A stretch of 64,000 nt of DNA from positions 62,001 to 126,000 of the forward strand of contig NZ_BCXD01000001.1 in assembly GCF_001894925.1 (NCBI RefSeq), read 5' to 3'. This document shows, in pieces, positions 53,797 through 62,931 of this stretch. Numbering within the stretch: the first letter of the stretch is position 1; every line of letters begins with the position of its first letter. A model generated the notes under the pieces. It was not told the origin of the DNA. It searched no databases and saw nothing but the letters and a program-made list of their open reading frames with translations. This DNA is from Rhodococcus rhodnii NBRC 100604 (GTDB lineage: Bacteria; Actinomycetota; Actinomycetes; Mycobacteriales; Mycobacteriaceae). The translations under genes and the position numbers were made by a program.

Positions 53797-54837
53797 ATGA
53801 CGGCCAGCACCGAGCCGAGTCGCCGCGAGGCCCCGGACCGCAACCTCGCCCTCGAACTGGTGCGCGTCACCGAAGCCGGTGCACTCGCGGCCGGCCGCTG
53901 GGTCGGGCGCGGTGAAAAGGAGGGTGGCGACGGCGCTGCCGTCGATGCGATGCGTGAGCTCGTCTCGACCGTCTCGATGAACGGCATCGTCGTCATCGGC
54001 GAGGGCGAGAAGGACGAAGCGCCGATGCTCTACAACGGCGAGCACGTCGGCAACGGCGACGGCTCGGACTGCGACTTCGCCGTCGATCCCGTCGACGGTA
54101 CGACCCTCATGTCCAAGGGCATGCCCAACGCGATCTCGGTGCTGGCAGTCTCCGAGCGCGGCACGATGTTCGATCCGTCCGCCGTCTTCTACATGCGCAA
54201 GATCGCCGCGGGCCCGGACGCCGCGGACGTCGTCGACATCACGGCGCCGGTCGCCGAGAACATCAAGCGCGTCGCGAAGGTCCGTCGTGCGTCGACGTCC
54301 GACGTCACGGTGTGCATCCTCGATCGTCCCCGCCACGCCGAGCTGATCCAGGAGGTCCGCGACACGGGTGCGCGCATCCGGCTGATCTCCGACGGCGACG
54401 TCGCGGGCGCCATCGCCGCGGCACGCCCCGACTCGGGCACCGACCTGCTCATCGGCACGGGCGGCACCCCCGAGGGCATCATCGCCGCGGCCGCGATGCG
54501 CTGCATGGGCGGCGTCCTGCAGGGTGTCCTCGCGCCGAAGGACGACGAGGAGCGGCAGAAGGCGATCGACGCCGGACACGACGTCGACCGCGTGCTCGGC
54601 ACCGAGGATCTCGTGTCGGGCGAGAACGTCTTCTTCTGCGCGACGGGCGTCACCGACGGGGATCTGCTGAAGGGCGTGCGCTACTACGGCGGCGGCGCGT
54701 CGACGCAGTCGCTCGTGATGCGCAGCAAGTCGGGCACGGTCCGCATGATCGAGGCCTACCACCGCCTCGAGAAGCTGCGCACCTACTCCGCAGTGGACTT
54801 CGACGGCGTCGACGGCGCGGTTCCCCCGTCCTTCTGA
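53797..54837 (+). CDS. glpX: Class II fructose-1,6-bisphosphatase
   Basis: A 346-residue GlpX-type FBPase for gluconeogenesis. Metal/substrate motifs are [47 protein letters not shown] and [28 protein letters not shown] is well placed before ATG 53797. It is followed by a strong terminator and then fumC. Essential for growth on fatty acids in relatives; it complements the phenylacetate and lipid metabolism seen elsewhere. Confidence 0.97.
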   Translation: MTASTEPSRREAPDRNLALELVRVTEAGALAAGRWVGRGEKEGGDGAAVDAMRELVSTVSMNGIVVIGEGEKDEAPMLYNGEHVGNGDGSDCDFAVDPVDGTTLMSKGMPNAISVLAVSERGTMFDPSAVFYMRKIAAGPDAADVVDITAPVAENIKRVAKVRRASTSDVTVCILDRPRHAELIQEVRDTGARIRLISDGDVAGAIAAARPDSGTDLLIGTGGTPEGIIAAAAMRCMGGVLQGVLAPKDDEERQKAIDAGHDVDRVLGTEDLVSGENVFFCATGVTDGDLLKGVRYYGGGASTQSLVMRSKSGTVRMIEAYHRLEKLRTYSAVDFDGVDGAVPPSF

Positions 54838-54866
54838 GCGCCCCTCCCCGACGAGATCGGTCAAGC

Positions 54867-54904
54867 ACCCCAAACCCTGCCACGACAGTGGCAGGGTTTG
54901 GGGT
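54867..54904 (+). terminator. glpX terminator hairpin abutting the fumC start codon
   Basis: A perfect 17-bp stem (54867-54883 with 54888-54904) and a 4-base loop end one base before the ATG of fumC. The only purine-rich ribosome-binding candidate for fumC, AGGG at 54893-54896, lies in the right arm, so the folded hairpin would hide it. Confidence 0.85.
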
Positions 54905-56320
54905 ATGAGTGACGACACCGATCAGCAGTTCCGCATCGAACACGACACGATGGGCGAGGTCCGGGTTCCGGTGGACGCGCTGTGGAAGGCGCAGACGCAG
55001 CGTGCCGTCGAGAACTTCCCGATCAGCCATCGCGGGCTCGAGAGCCAGCAGATCCGGGCGCTCGGTCTGCTCAAGGCCGCGTGCGCACGCGTCAACCGCG
55101 ACCTGGGGAAACTCGATCCCGCGAAGGCCGACGCGATCGTCGCGGCCGCCGAGGAGATCGCCGCCGGCGAGCACGACGATCAGTTCCCGATCGACGTCTT
55201 CCAGACGGGGTCGGGCACGAGCTCGAACATGAACGCCAACGAGGTGATCTCGTCGATCGCCGCGAACGCCGGCGTCTCGGTGCACCCGAACGACGACGTG
55301 AACATGTCGCAGTCGTCGAACGACACCTTTCCCACGGCGACGCACGTCGCGGCCGCCGAAGCCGCTGTCGCACATCTCATTCCCGCGCTCGACCACCTGC
55401 GGCTCGCGCTGCACGACAAGGCGCACGAGTGGCGCGAGGTCGTGAAGTCGGGACGCACGCACCTCATGGACGCGGTGCCGGTGACGCTCGGCCAGGAGTT
55501 CAGCGGGTACGCGCGGCAGATGGAAGCCGCGATGGAGCGCGTCCTCGCGACGCTGCCACGGCTCGGCGAACTGCCGATCGGCGGCACTGCGGTCGGCACG
55601 GGACTCAACGCGCCGGCGGAGTTCGGGGAGCGCGTCGTCGCCGAACTCGTGAAGTCCACCGGACTCGATTCGCTGAGCCACGCGAAGAACGCCTTCGAGG
55701 CGCAGGCGGCGCGCGACGGCCTCGTCGAAGCGTCCGGTGCGCTGCGGACGGTCGCCGTCTCGATCACCAAGATCGCCAACGACATTCGCTGGATGGGCTC
55801 GGGTCCACTCACGGGGCTCGCCGAGATCCATCTGCCCGATCTGCAGCCGGGCAGCTCGATCATGCCGGGCAAGGTCAATCCCGTTCTGCCCGAGGCGGTC
55901 ACGCAGGTCGCGGCGCAGGTCGTCGGCAACGACGCCGCGATCGCATGGGCCGGAGCCGGCGGCGCCTTCGAGATCAACGTGTACATCCCGGTCATGGCAC
56001 GCAACCTGCTCGAGTCGTACCGGCTTCTGACGAACGTCTCGCGACTGTTCGCCGATCGCTGCATCGCGGGCCTCGAGACCGACCACGAGCGGTTGCGCTT
56101 CCTGGCCGAGTCGTCGCCGTCGATCGTGACGCCGCTCAACTCGGTGATCGGCTACGAGAAGGCCGCCGCCGTCGCGAAGACCGCGCTGAAGGAGAAGAAG
56201 ACGATCAAGCAGACCGTCATCGACATGGGCCTGCTGACCGACGACTTCACCGAAGCAGACCTCGACGAGAAGCTCGACGTCCTCGCGATGACGAACCTCG
56301 ATCGCAGCAAGGATCTGTAG
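54905..56320 (+). CDS. fumC: Class II fumarase
   Basis: A 471-residue fumarase of the aspartase/fumarase superfamily. Signature blocks are [47 protein letters not shown] and the [15 protein letters not shown] loop with the catalytic serine. It interconverts fumarate and malate in the TCA cycle and takes up succinyl-pathway flux from phenylacetate breakdown. ATG at 54905 follows the glpX terminator directly. Confidence 0.97.
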   Translation: MSDDTDQQFRIEHDTMGEVRVPVDALWKAQTQRAVENFPISHRGLESQQIRALGLLKAACARVNRDLGKLDPAKADAIVAAAEEIAAGEHDDQFPIDVFQTGSGTSSNMNANEVISSIAANAGVSVHPNDDVNMSQSSNDTFPTATHVAAAEAAVAHLIPALDHLRLALHDKAHEWREVVKSGRTHLMDAVPVTLGQEFSGYARQMEAAMERVLATLPRLGELPIGGTAVGTGLNAPAEFGERVVAELVKSTGLDSLSHAKNAFEAQAARDGLVEASGALRTVAVSITKIANDIRWMGSGPLTGLAEIHLPDLQPGSSIMPGKVNPVLPEAVTQVAAQVVGNDAAIAWAGAGGAFEINVYIPVMARNLLESYRLLTNVSRLFADRCIAGLETDHERLRFLAESSPSIVTPLNSVIGYEKAAAVAKTALKEKKTIKQTVIDMGLLTDDFTEADLDEKLDVLAMTNLDRSKDL

Positions 56321-56410
56321 GGGAATCCACCGTGTGACGGCGAGCACTCACCACCGCGCGTCGCGGCGACGTAGCATTCGCGAGTCCGTTTCGTCCGATC
56401 GGAGATCGCG

Positions 56411-57604
56411 ATGCGCCCTCACGTGCTCGACCGACTGCACCGTGGTGTCCGGGTCAGGTCGCTCATGGGACCGGTGCCGCTCGCCGATCTCGGCACCGTC
56501 CGCGACCGGCTCGCCCGCTCGGGACATCCCGGGATCGGCGTCGTCCCGACCGCCGCGCGGACGTGGGATCGCGACCCGCACGCCGTGCAGGTGCGCAGCG
56601 TCGCCGCTCCGCAGGATCCCGCGACGCTCTTGACGAGCGCTCCCACGTGCGCCCGCACGGCGCCGATCGACGTCACCGTCGCGGGAGAATGGCTGCTGAC
56701 CGAACACGATCACGGGCTCGGCGAGATCGACTTCGGGCTCACGGTGCACGAGACCGTGCTCGGCGAGCCGGTTCCGGCACCACGGCGGGTACGCGCCCCG
56801 CTGACACGGGCCGCGCTGCGGACCTTCGCGACCGATCCGCGGCGCGCCGCCCGTGTCGCCGGCGACGCTCGCCGCTCCGAACCGACGCCCGACCCGTACC
56901 CGTCCGGGCTCCGCGAGGTGGGCGCCGTCGAGATCGTGCACGCCGTCCAGCCCGCATCCGTGCGGCGCGAGTTGCGCGCCTTCCGGGATCGCCACCATCC
57001 CGGCACGTCGATGTTCGCGCTGTCCGTCGTCGGTCTCCGCCGGGCGCTCGCCGAGCGGATGCCGCTCGATCCGGTCACCACCGTTCCGTTCGACGCCCGC
57101 CGCTATCTGCCCGGTCGCGCCGCGCCCGCCGGGAACTTCGCCGCGGGACTGCGTTTCGCGTTCGACGACGACCCGGATGCCGTCCACGCAGCGCTGCGGC
57201 GTGCGGCGAGCAGCGGCAGGCCCGTCGCGACACTCGCGATGACGTGCCTCGCCGCACGATCGCGGCGCATCCCCGACGCTCCCCCGTCTCGACCTGCGCG
57301 CGTGCTGCTCTCGCACGTCGGCGAGGTTCCCCGGCGCACCCCGCGCGCGTGGTCGGGCACCGATCCGCAGCATCTCGCGCCGCTGTATCTCGCACAGAGC
57401 GATCCGGCCGCACCCGGCGACCTCACCATCGTGTCGACACTCGTGGCCGGCAGCCTCCAGCTCACCGCGTCCTTCCACGGCGGGGCATTGACGACCCGCG
57501 ACGTCGCGGATGCACTGTCGCGGTTCGCGAACGAGCCTGTCGCCCTGCTGGCGACCGGCGCCACGACGTCGGTGACCATCGCCGCCCCACGTCCGCTAAG
57601 GTAG
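56411..57604 (+). CDS. Condensation/PapA-like acyltransferase-fold protein
   Basis: A 397-residue soluble protein that looks like a CoA-dependent acyltransferase (condensation, PapA5 or WS/DGAT-type) by overall pattern. LLTEHDHGLGEIDFGLTVHE may be a divergent HHxxxD region. GNFAAGLRFAFDDDPDAVHAALRRA and SFHGGALTTRDVADALSRF are like the family's second half. No clean catalytic HHxxxDG is seen, so activity is unsure. GGAGA lies 6 bases before ATG 56411. It opens the glycan cluster and may add an acyl group to the product. Its stop lies within an iron-box-like site. Confidence 0.5.
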   Translation: MRPHVLDRLHRGVRVRSLMGPVPLADLGTVRDRLARSGHPGIGVVPTAARTWDRDPHAVQVRSVAAPQDPATLLTSAPTCARTAPIDVTVAGEWLLTEHDHGLGEIDFGLTVHETVLGEPVPAPRRVRAPLTRAALRTFATDPRRAARVAGDARRSEPTPDPYPSGLREVGAVEIVHAVQPASVRRELRAFRDRHHPGTSMFALSVVGLRRALAERMPLDPVTTVPFDARRYLPGRAAPAGNFAAGLRFAFDDDPDAVHAALRRAASSGRPVATLAMTCLAARSRRIPDAPPSRPARVLLSHVGEVPRRTPRAWSGTDPQHLAPLYLAQSDPAAPGDLTIVSTLVAGSLQLTASFHGGALTTRDVADALSRFANEPVALLATGATTSVTIAAPRPLR

Positions 57605-57618
57605 GCAAGCCTTTCCTT
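57597..57618. promoter_or_regulatory. IdeR/DtxR-like iron box upstream of the glycosyltransferase gene
   Basis: The core AGGCAAGCCT is flanked by TAAGGT on the left and TTCCTT on the right. This resembles the IdeR/DtxR box (TTAGGTTAGG followed by an inverted half); by eye, 9 of 12 left and 8 of 12 right positions agree. It overlaps the stop of the acyltransferase-like gene and lies 24 bp before the next start codon. Confidence 0.55.
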
Positions 57619-57642
57619 GCCCCTCCTCGATCCGGAGCCCTC

Positions 57643-59586
57643 GTGACCCCGTCCCTCGACGTCGTCGTGTGCTGCTACACGACGGAGCGAGACGCGCTGC
57701 TCGTGCGCAGTATCGACTCCGCCCGCACCCAACTCGGCGACGCCGACCGGCTCGTCGTCGTCGTCGACCACAACGACACGCTCGCCTCGGACCTGCACGA
57801 ACGCGGCATCGCCACCGTGGCCAACAGCGGCCCGCGCGGACTCTCGGGGGCACGCAACACCGGTCTCGAGAATGCGCGGGGCGACGTCGTGGTGTTCCTC
57901 GACGACGACGCCGCGCTGCGGCCCGGTGCCCTCGACGCCGTGCGCCGCGCCTTCGCCGACCCCGACGTCGTCGCGATCGGCGGCGCGGTCCACGCCGACT
58001 GGGAATCGTCCCGGCCCGCGTGGTTTCCGCCCGAGTTCGGCTGGGTCGTCGGGTGCGACTACCGCGGCCTGCCCGACGACGGCGCGACGATCCGCAACCC
58101 GATCGGCGCCGCGATGGCAGTGCGGCGCGACGCCCTCGTCGCCGTCGGCGGCTTCTCCAGCGAACTCGGCCGCGTCGGAACGGTGCCCGCCGGCTGCGAG
58201 GAGACGCTAATGGGCATCGAGCTGACGGCGCACGACGCGCGGACGCGGATCGTGCGCGTCACGGATTTCGCCGTCGACCACGCTGTTCCGGAATCGCGTG
58301 CGACGTGGCGCTACTTCACCTCGCGCTGCCGTCACGAAGGGCGCTCGAAGGCGATCCTGTCGTCCATCACCGGCCCCGGCGCGGGGCTGTCGTCCGAGCG
58401 CACCTACGTGACGCGCACGCTCCCGTCGGGCGTGCTGCACGCTGTGCGTGACGCGGCCCGCGCCCGGTCCGTCGCTCCCCTCGCCCGGGTCGTTGCGCTC
58501 GCGCTCGGTCTCGTCGCCACGGCGGCGGGACTGCTGACGACGCGCCGCCGCCGGGCCACCCCGTCGCGTGCCGTCACGGCGACGCCGATCCGCGCCGACG
58601 AACTCGTCTCCGTCGTCATCGCGACGGTCGGACGCGATTCGCTCGCCCACGCCGTGCACTCGGTGCTCGACCAGAAGCACCGCGAGTTCGAGCTTCTCGT
58701 CGTCGACAATCGGTGCGACGGCAACGTCGACCGCGTCGTGGGCGGCATCGACGACCCCCGGCTTCGCATCCTTCGGCAGCCCGTTCCGGGTGTGTCCGCG
58801 GCGAGAAATCTCGGCGTCGCGGCAGCGCACGGACGCATAGTCGCCTTCACCGACGACGACGCGACACCCGAGATCGACTGGCTGGACCGGATTCTGGCGA
58901 CGTTCGCGGCGGACACGCACGGTCGACTCGCGGGCGTGACCGGCCGAGTCCTCGGCACCGAATCGGGCACCCGGGAACAGCGGTGGTTCGAGGACGCCGG
59001 CGTCTTCGACAAGGGCACGACGGCGACCGTGTGGGCGATGCGGGACGCGGGCGATCTCGGCGGGCTCGGCCGCTTCGGCGAGCACGGGCCGTTCTTCCCG
59101 TTCACCGCGGGCGAGTGCGGTACCGGCAACAACATGGCCTTCCGCACCGATGCGCTGCGCGAGATCGGCGGCTTCGACGAGCATCTCGGCACCGGAACCC
59201 CCGCCCACGGCGGCGAGGACCTCGACCTCTACCGCACCGCGCTGCTCGCGGGGTGGGCGATCGCCTATGCGCCGGACGCCGTCGTGCGCCACTACCACCG
59301 CGACAATCTCGCCGACCTGCGCGTCCAGAGCTACGGGTACGGGACCGGGATGGCGGCGTCGCTGACCAAGCTCGCGTTCACCGGTCCCCGGCACACGTTC
59401 GACCTGGTGCGACGGTTCCCCCGCGGACTGCACATGCTGCTGTCGCCGAACTCCACAAAGAACGAGAACGTACCCACGGACTGGCCCGTACATCTGCGGC
59501 TCCTCGAGGTGTGGGGATACCTCGTGGGCCCGGTTCTCTACGCTCGCAGCCGCGTTCGGGCCGGACGCGCCCGCACCCGCTCATGA
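57643..59586 (+). CDS. Tandem double GT2-family glycosyltransferase
   Basis: A 647-residue protein made of two GT-A domains. Domain 1 (about 1-265) has SLDVVVCCYTTERDALLVRSI, GLSGARNTGLENARGDVVVFLDDDAAL and a late EETLMGIEL. A hydrophobic segment around 285-305 may touch the membrane. Domain 2 (about 320-600) has VSVVIATVGRDSLAHAVHSVL, GVSAARNLGVAAAHGRIVAFTDDDATP and GGEDLDLYRTALLAG. Each has an Asp-rich metal site. GTG at 57643 follows GGAG. It probably adds two sugars in sequence to a lipid- or polymer-linked glycan. The stop overlaps the next gene. Confidence 0.85.
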   Translation: MTPSLDVVVCCYTTERDALLVRSIDSARTQLGDADRLVVVVDHNDTLASDLHERGIATVANSGPRGLSGARNTGLENARGDVVVFLDDDAALRPGALDAVRRAFADPDVVAIGGAVHADWESSRPAWFPPEFGWVVGCDYRGLPDDGATIRNPIGAAMAVRRDALVAVGGFSSELGRVGTVPAGCEETLMGIELTAHDARTRIVRVTDFAVDHAVPESRATWRYFTSRCRHEGRSKAILSSITGPGAGLSSERTYVTRTLPSGVLHAVRDAARARSVAPLARVVALALGLVATAAGLLTTRRRRATPSRAVTATPIRADELVSVVIATVGRDSLAHAVHSVLDQKHREFELLVVDNRCDGNVDRVVGGIDDPRLRILRQPVPGVSAARNLGVAAAHGRIVAFTDDDATPEIDWLDRILATFAADTHGRLAGVTGRVLGTESGTREQRWFEDAGVFDKGTTATVWAMRDAGDLGGLGRFGEHGPFFPFTAGECGTGNNMAFRTDALREIGGFDEHLGTGTPAHGGEDLDLYRTALLAGWAIAYAPDAVVRHYHRDNLADLRVQSYGYGTGMAASLTKLAFTGPRHTFDLVRRFPRGLHMLLSPNSTKNENVPTDWPVHLRLLEVWGYLVGPVLYARSRVRAGRARTRS

Positions 59587-61838
59587 CGATCGCTCCGCCG
59601 GCTCCGGCGCCGCCCACCACCGAGCCCGCCGGGGCCGACTCGGGCCTGGGCTCGACCCGCTCGGTCGCGACGTGCGGCATCGTCGTCGCGACGACCGTCC
59701 TGCTGCTGAACCTGCTCGTGGCAGCGGACATCCACGACTGGATCCCGCTGCCCCTGCGGGCCGCGATCGTCGTGATCGGCGCGCTCGCGATGCCCGGTCT
59801 GCCCGTCACCGCCGCCCTGCGGATCCCGGGGTTCGCCCTCGCCACCTCCGTCACGATCTCGACGTCGCTCGCCGTGACGATCGTCGCGACCCAGACGGCA
59901 GTCGTGATCGAGGCGTGGTCACCGGCCGTGCTGCAGACCCTCCTCGCCGTCGCCGCGATCGCGGTGTGTGCCGTCCTGCTCGGCCGCGCGGGCAACGCGC
60001 CGCGGCCGAAGCGCGCACCGCGTCATTCCCTCCGGGTGCGTGCGGCATCCCTCGCCGCCCTCGCCGTCGCACTCGTGCTGTTCGTCGTCGCGGCCCGCAC
60101 CCTCGACACCGCGGCCGCACATCGCTTCGGGATCGTCACCGAGATCGGGCCCGCCTACGTCGCCGGGCTCGTCGTCGTGGCAGGGGTCCTCGTGACGACG
60201 CTGCGCCGCACCAGGATCGATCACGTCGTCGCCACGGCGTCGGTCGCGGTACTGGTGACGTACTCGACCCTCCTCGTCGGCGTCGCGACGGGGCACACGT
60301 CCGTCCCGACGGCCTTCGTCCACCGCGGTTTCGTGTCGACGATCGCCGAGGCAGGCTTCCTGCCGTCCGGGATCGACGCGCGGTTCAGCTGGGCCGGATT
60401 CTTCGCCGCGTCGGCACATCTCGTGACGACGGGAGGCCTTCCCGACACCGAGGCGCTGATGACCTACGCGCCACTGGCGTTCGGCATGATCATGTGCGCG
60501 CCCGTCTACGCGATCGCGCTCGTCGTGACGCGGCGAGCACGCCTGGCCTGGGTCGCCGTCGTCGTGTATCAGGCGTTCAACTGGTACCAGCAGGACTATT
60601 TCGCGCCGCAGGCCGTCGCCGTCGTGTTCTACGCGACGATCGTCGCCGTCCTGCTGTGGCAGTTGCGCTCGGCTCCGCTGCCGGCCATCAGGCCCGGCTT
60701 CCGCGGCCTCGTGCTCGACGGGCCGCGCCGCACACCGGGACTCGTCCCGGGCTGGTCGTCGGGCAGGACCCTCGCGCTGGGCGCGGTTCTGCTGCTCGTC
60801 GTTCTCGCGAACACGATGAGCCACCAGATCACGCCGATCCTCACCGTCATCGCGCTCGCGGCGTTCGCGGCCTGCGGCGTGACCCGCTACCGCACACTGT
60901 GGATCGCCGCGGGGCTGATGTTCGCGGCGTGGTTCAGCTACGGCGCGACCGACTACTGGCTCGGCCACCTCCACGCGCTCTTCGCCGAGATCGGCCAGGT
61001 CGGCACCGCCGTGGGCCGCGGCGTGCAGGACCGGCTCGCCGGTGACCCCGTGTACCAGCAGATGCAGTATCTCCGCATGGGCGCGTCCGGCGTCTTCGGG
61101 CTCGTGGCGTTCGGCGGCTGGGTGGCGACGGGGGTGCGCCGGACTCGCGGCCGCGCCTGGCTCGTCGCCGGAGTGCTGTGCGCCGCACCGTTCTCGATGG
61201 TCGCGCTGCAGAGCTACGGCGGCGAGATGATCATCCGGTGCTTCGTGCTCGCGTCGCCCGTCCTCGCGCCCTTCGTCGCGCTCGCGCTCGCGTACTCCGC
61301 CCGTGCCCTGCGTCGTGCCCCGGCCGTACGGGGCTTCGCGGCGGTCCGCGGACTCGCGGCGGCGGTGGCGATCGTCGGCCTCGTCGCGACGATGCTCGTG
61401 CTCACGACGAACCGCGGCCTCAACACGGCGTTCGAGGCGTCGACGGACGAGGAGGTCACGGTGTCGGGCGCGCTCGTCGAGCGGGCCCCCGGCGACGCGA
61501 CGATCATGACGTGGAGCCACGCGCCCCACACCGTCGGTCCCCGCCGCTTGCTCGAACGCGAACCCCGCGTGTGGTTCATCGACAGCTATCCGTGCCTCGA
61601 CGACCTCGCGGGATGTGCCGAGGATCGCTGGCCGTCGTACATCCTCGTCACGTCGCAGGCGATCGGGATGCTCGAACTGCAGTACGGCATGAGCCGCGAG
61701 TACCTCGACGCGTCGCTCGCCGGCGTGGCCGAGATCGGTTACGTGCCGATGTACGAGAGTGCTTCGGTGCTCGTGCTGCGGCGCGCCGACGCTCCCCCGC
61801 TCGCCCTCGACGATCCCGCACCGACAGGAGCCCGATGA
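59583..61838 (+). CDS. Polytopic membrane protein, GT-C-like
   Basis: A 751-residue protein with about 13 membrane helices and a C-terminal exported domain of ~150 residues (after the last helix, near 605). A large loop between helices holds HRGFVSTIAEAGFLPSGIDARFSWAGFFAAS, and WYQQDYFAPQAVAVVFYATI lies between the next helices. This architecture fits polyprenyl-sugar-dependent GT-C transferases or mannosyl/arabinosyltransferase relatives, but no diagnostic motif is certain. It starts with ATGA overlapping the glycosyltransferase gene and ends overlapping the next gene, so the four-gene unit is coupled. Confidence 0.75.
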   Translation: MTIAPPAPAPPTTEPAGADSGLGSTRSVATCGIVVATTVLLLNLLVAADIHDWIPLPLRAAIVVIGALAMPGLPVTAALRIPGFALATSVTISTSLAVTIVATQTAVVIEAWSPAVLQTLLAVAAIAVCAVLLGRAGNAPRPKRAPRHSLRVRAASLAALAVALVLFVVAARTLDTAAAHRFGIVTEIGPAYVAGLVVVAGVLVTTLRRTRIDHVVATASVAVLVTYSTLLVGVATGHTSVPTAFVHRGFVSTIAEAGFLPSGIDARFSWAGFFAASAHLVTTGGLPDTEALMTYAPLAFGMIMCAPVYAIALVVTRRARLAWVAVVVYQAFNWYQQDYFAPQAVAVVFYATIVAVLLWQLRSAPLPAIRPGFRGLVLDGPRRTPGLVPGWSSGRTLALGAVLLLVVLANTMSHQITPILTVIALAAFAACGVTRYRTLWIAAGLMFAAWFSYGATDYWLGHLHALFAEIGQVGTAVGRGVQDRLAGDPVYQQMQYLRMGASGVFGLVAFGGWVATGVRRTRGRAWLVAGVLCAAPFSMVALQSYGGEMIIRCFVLASPVLAPFVALALAYSARALRRAPAVRGFAAVRGLAAAVAIVGLVATMLVLTTNRGLNTAFEASTDEEVTVSGALVERAPGDATIMTWSHAPHTVGPRRLLEREPRVWFIDSYPCLDDLAGCAEDRWPSYILVTSQAIGMLELQYGMSREYLDASLAGVAEIGYVPMYESASVLVLRRADAPPLALDDPAPTGAR

Positions 61839-62032
61839 CCGTCGCCGTCACATCGCTCGTCCTCTCCGGCGTGCTGCTGCTCGCCTCGATCGCCCTGCGC
61901 GAGCGCGAGGTTCCCGCGACGGGAGTCGTCGGACGCGGCCGCAGTGCGCATCTGCTCACCGCCGCCGTCGCCGTGTGCGTCGTCGTCGCGGCGGCCGCCA
62001 CACTCGACCGGCTGATCTCGCTCGCCGGATGA
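61835..62032 (+). CDS. 65-residue two-helix membrane protein
   Basis: A small protein with two hydrophobic helices (about 3-21 and 40-60) joined by a basic loop (REREVPATGVVGRGRS). Start and stop codons each overlap neighbours by four bases (ATGA), which supports it as a real gene. No family recognised. It may be an accessory subunit of the GT-C-like protein, an inference from tight coupling. Confidence 0.72.
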   Translation: MTVAVTSLVLSGVLLLASIALREREVPATGVVGRGRSAHLLTAAVAVCVVVAAAATLDRLISLAG

Positions 62033-62931
62033 GACGACCGCTCGCGACAGCAACTGCGGCCGTGCTCGGTTCGGCGCTCCTGGCGGCGTGCGCGCCGTCG
62101 TCGGCAGCACCTGATCCCGATGCCGAGAAGAGCAGCGCCGACGCCCCCGTGGTCAGCGCCGGCGGAGTCCCCGTCCCCCGCGGCGACCTGCGCGGCTGGC
62201 ACCAGATCTTCACCGACGAGTTCGACCGAGCGGAACTCGGCGACAGGTGGGGTACGTACGAGGGAACGCCCGGGGGCAATCCGCATTCGTGGTGGGACCC
62301 GTCGATGGTCACGCTGTCCGACGGAGCGCTGCGCCTCGGCGCCGAGCGCGTCGACGGCCGGTGGATCACCGGCGGCGTCTCCAACTATCCCGTGACACAG
62401 CGCTACGGGCGCTGGGAGATCAGGATGCGCGCGGACCGCAGCGAGGCGATCTCGTACCACATGCTGCTGTGGCCGCAGGACGAGAACTGGCCGCCCGAAA
62501 TCGATTTCGCGGAGTCGGTGAGCCCGGATCGCACCGAGACGACGGCCTTCCTGCACTGGGTGGACGAGAACGGCGAGAACGACAAGGACGACGCCGAGAT
62601 CACCGGCCGCTTCGACGAGTGGCACACCATCGGTGTCGAGTGGCTGCCCGGCCTCGTCCGCTACCTGCTCGACGGCGAGGTGTGGGCGGAGGCACGCGGC
62701 GACGACATCGTGCCGGACGTCCCGATGTGGCTCGGGCTGCAGGCCGAGGCCGGTGCGTGCGAGCGGCGCCTCGACTGGGGCCTCACGCCCTGCAGCGGGT
62801 CCCCGGATCCTGCGGCACCCGTCGTCGAGATCGACTGGGTCACCGTCTACGCGCCGATCGAATCCGAACTGCGCGAGATGGAGTCCGAGGGGCTGTTCGA
62901 GCCGGCACCGGACGCCGCGCCGATCGGCTGA
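62029..62931 (+). CDS. Secreted GH16-family glycosidase lipoprotein
   Basis: A 300-residue lipoprotein (LLAAC, Cys21) with a GH16 domain. WHQIFTDEFDRAELGDRW opens the fold, and the catalytic signature EIDFAE (157-162) supplies nucleophile Glu157 and acid/base Glu162. HTIGVEWLPGLVRYLLDGEVW closes it. GH16 enzymes cut or transfer beta-1,3/1,4-linked glucans and galactans. It is the last gene of the coupled unit, so its substrate is probably the glycan made by the neighbours (inference). Its 3' end overlaps the convergent flippase gene. Confidence 0.88.
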   Translation: MRRPLATATAAVLGSALLAACAPSSAAPDPDAEKSSADAPVVSAGGVPVPRGDLRGWHQIFTDEFDRAELGDRWGTYEGTPGGNPHSWWDPSMVTLSDGALRLGAERVDGRWITGGVSNYPVTQRYGRWEIRMRADRSEAISYHMLLWPQDENWPPEIDFAESVSPDRTETTAFLHWVDENGENDKDDAEITGRFDEWHTIGVEWLPGLVRYLLDGEVWAEARGDDIVPDVPMWLGLQAEAGACERRLDWGLTPCSGSPDPAAPVVEIDWVTVYAPIESELREMESEGLFEPAPDAAPIG

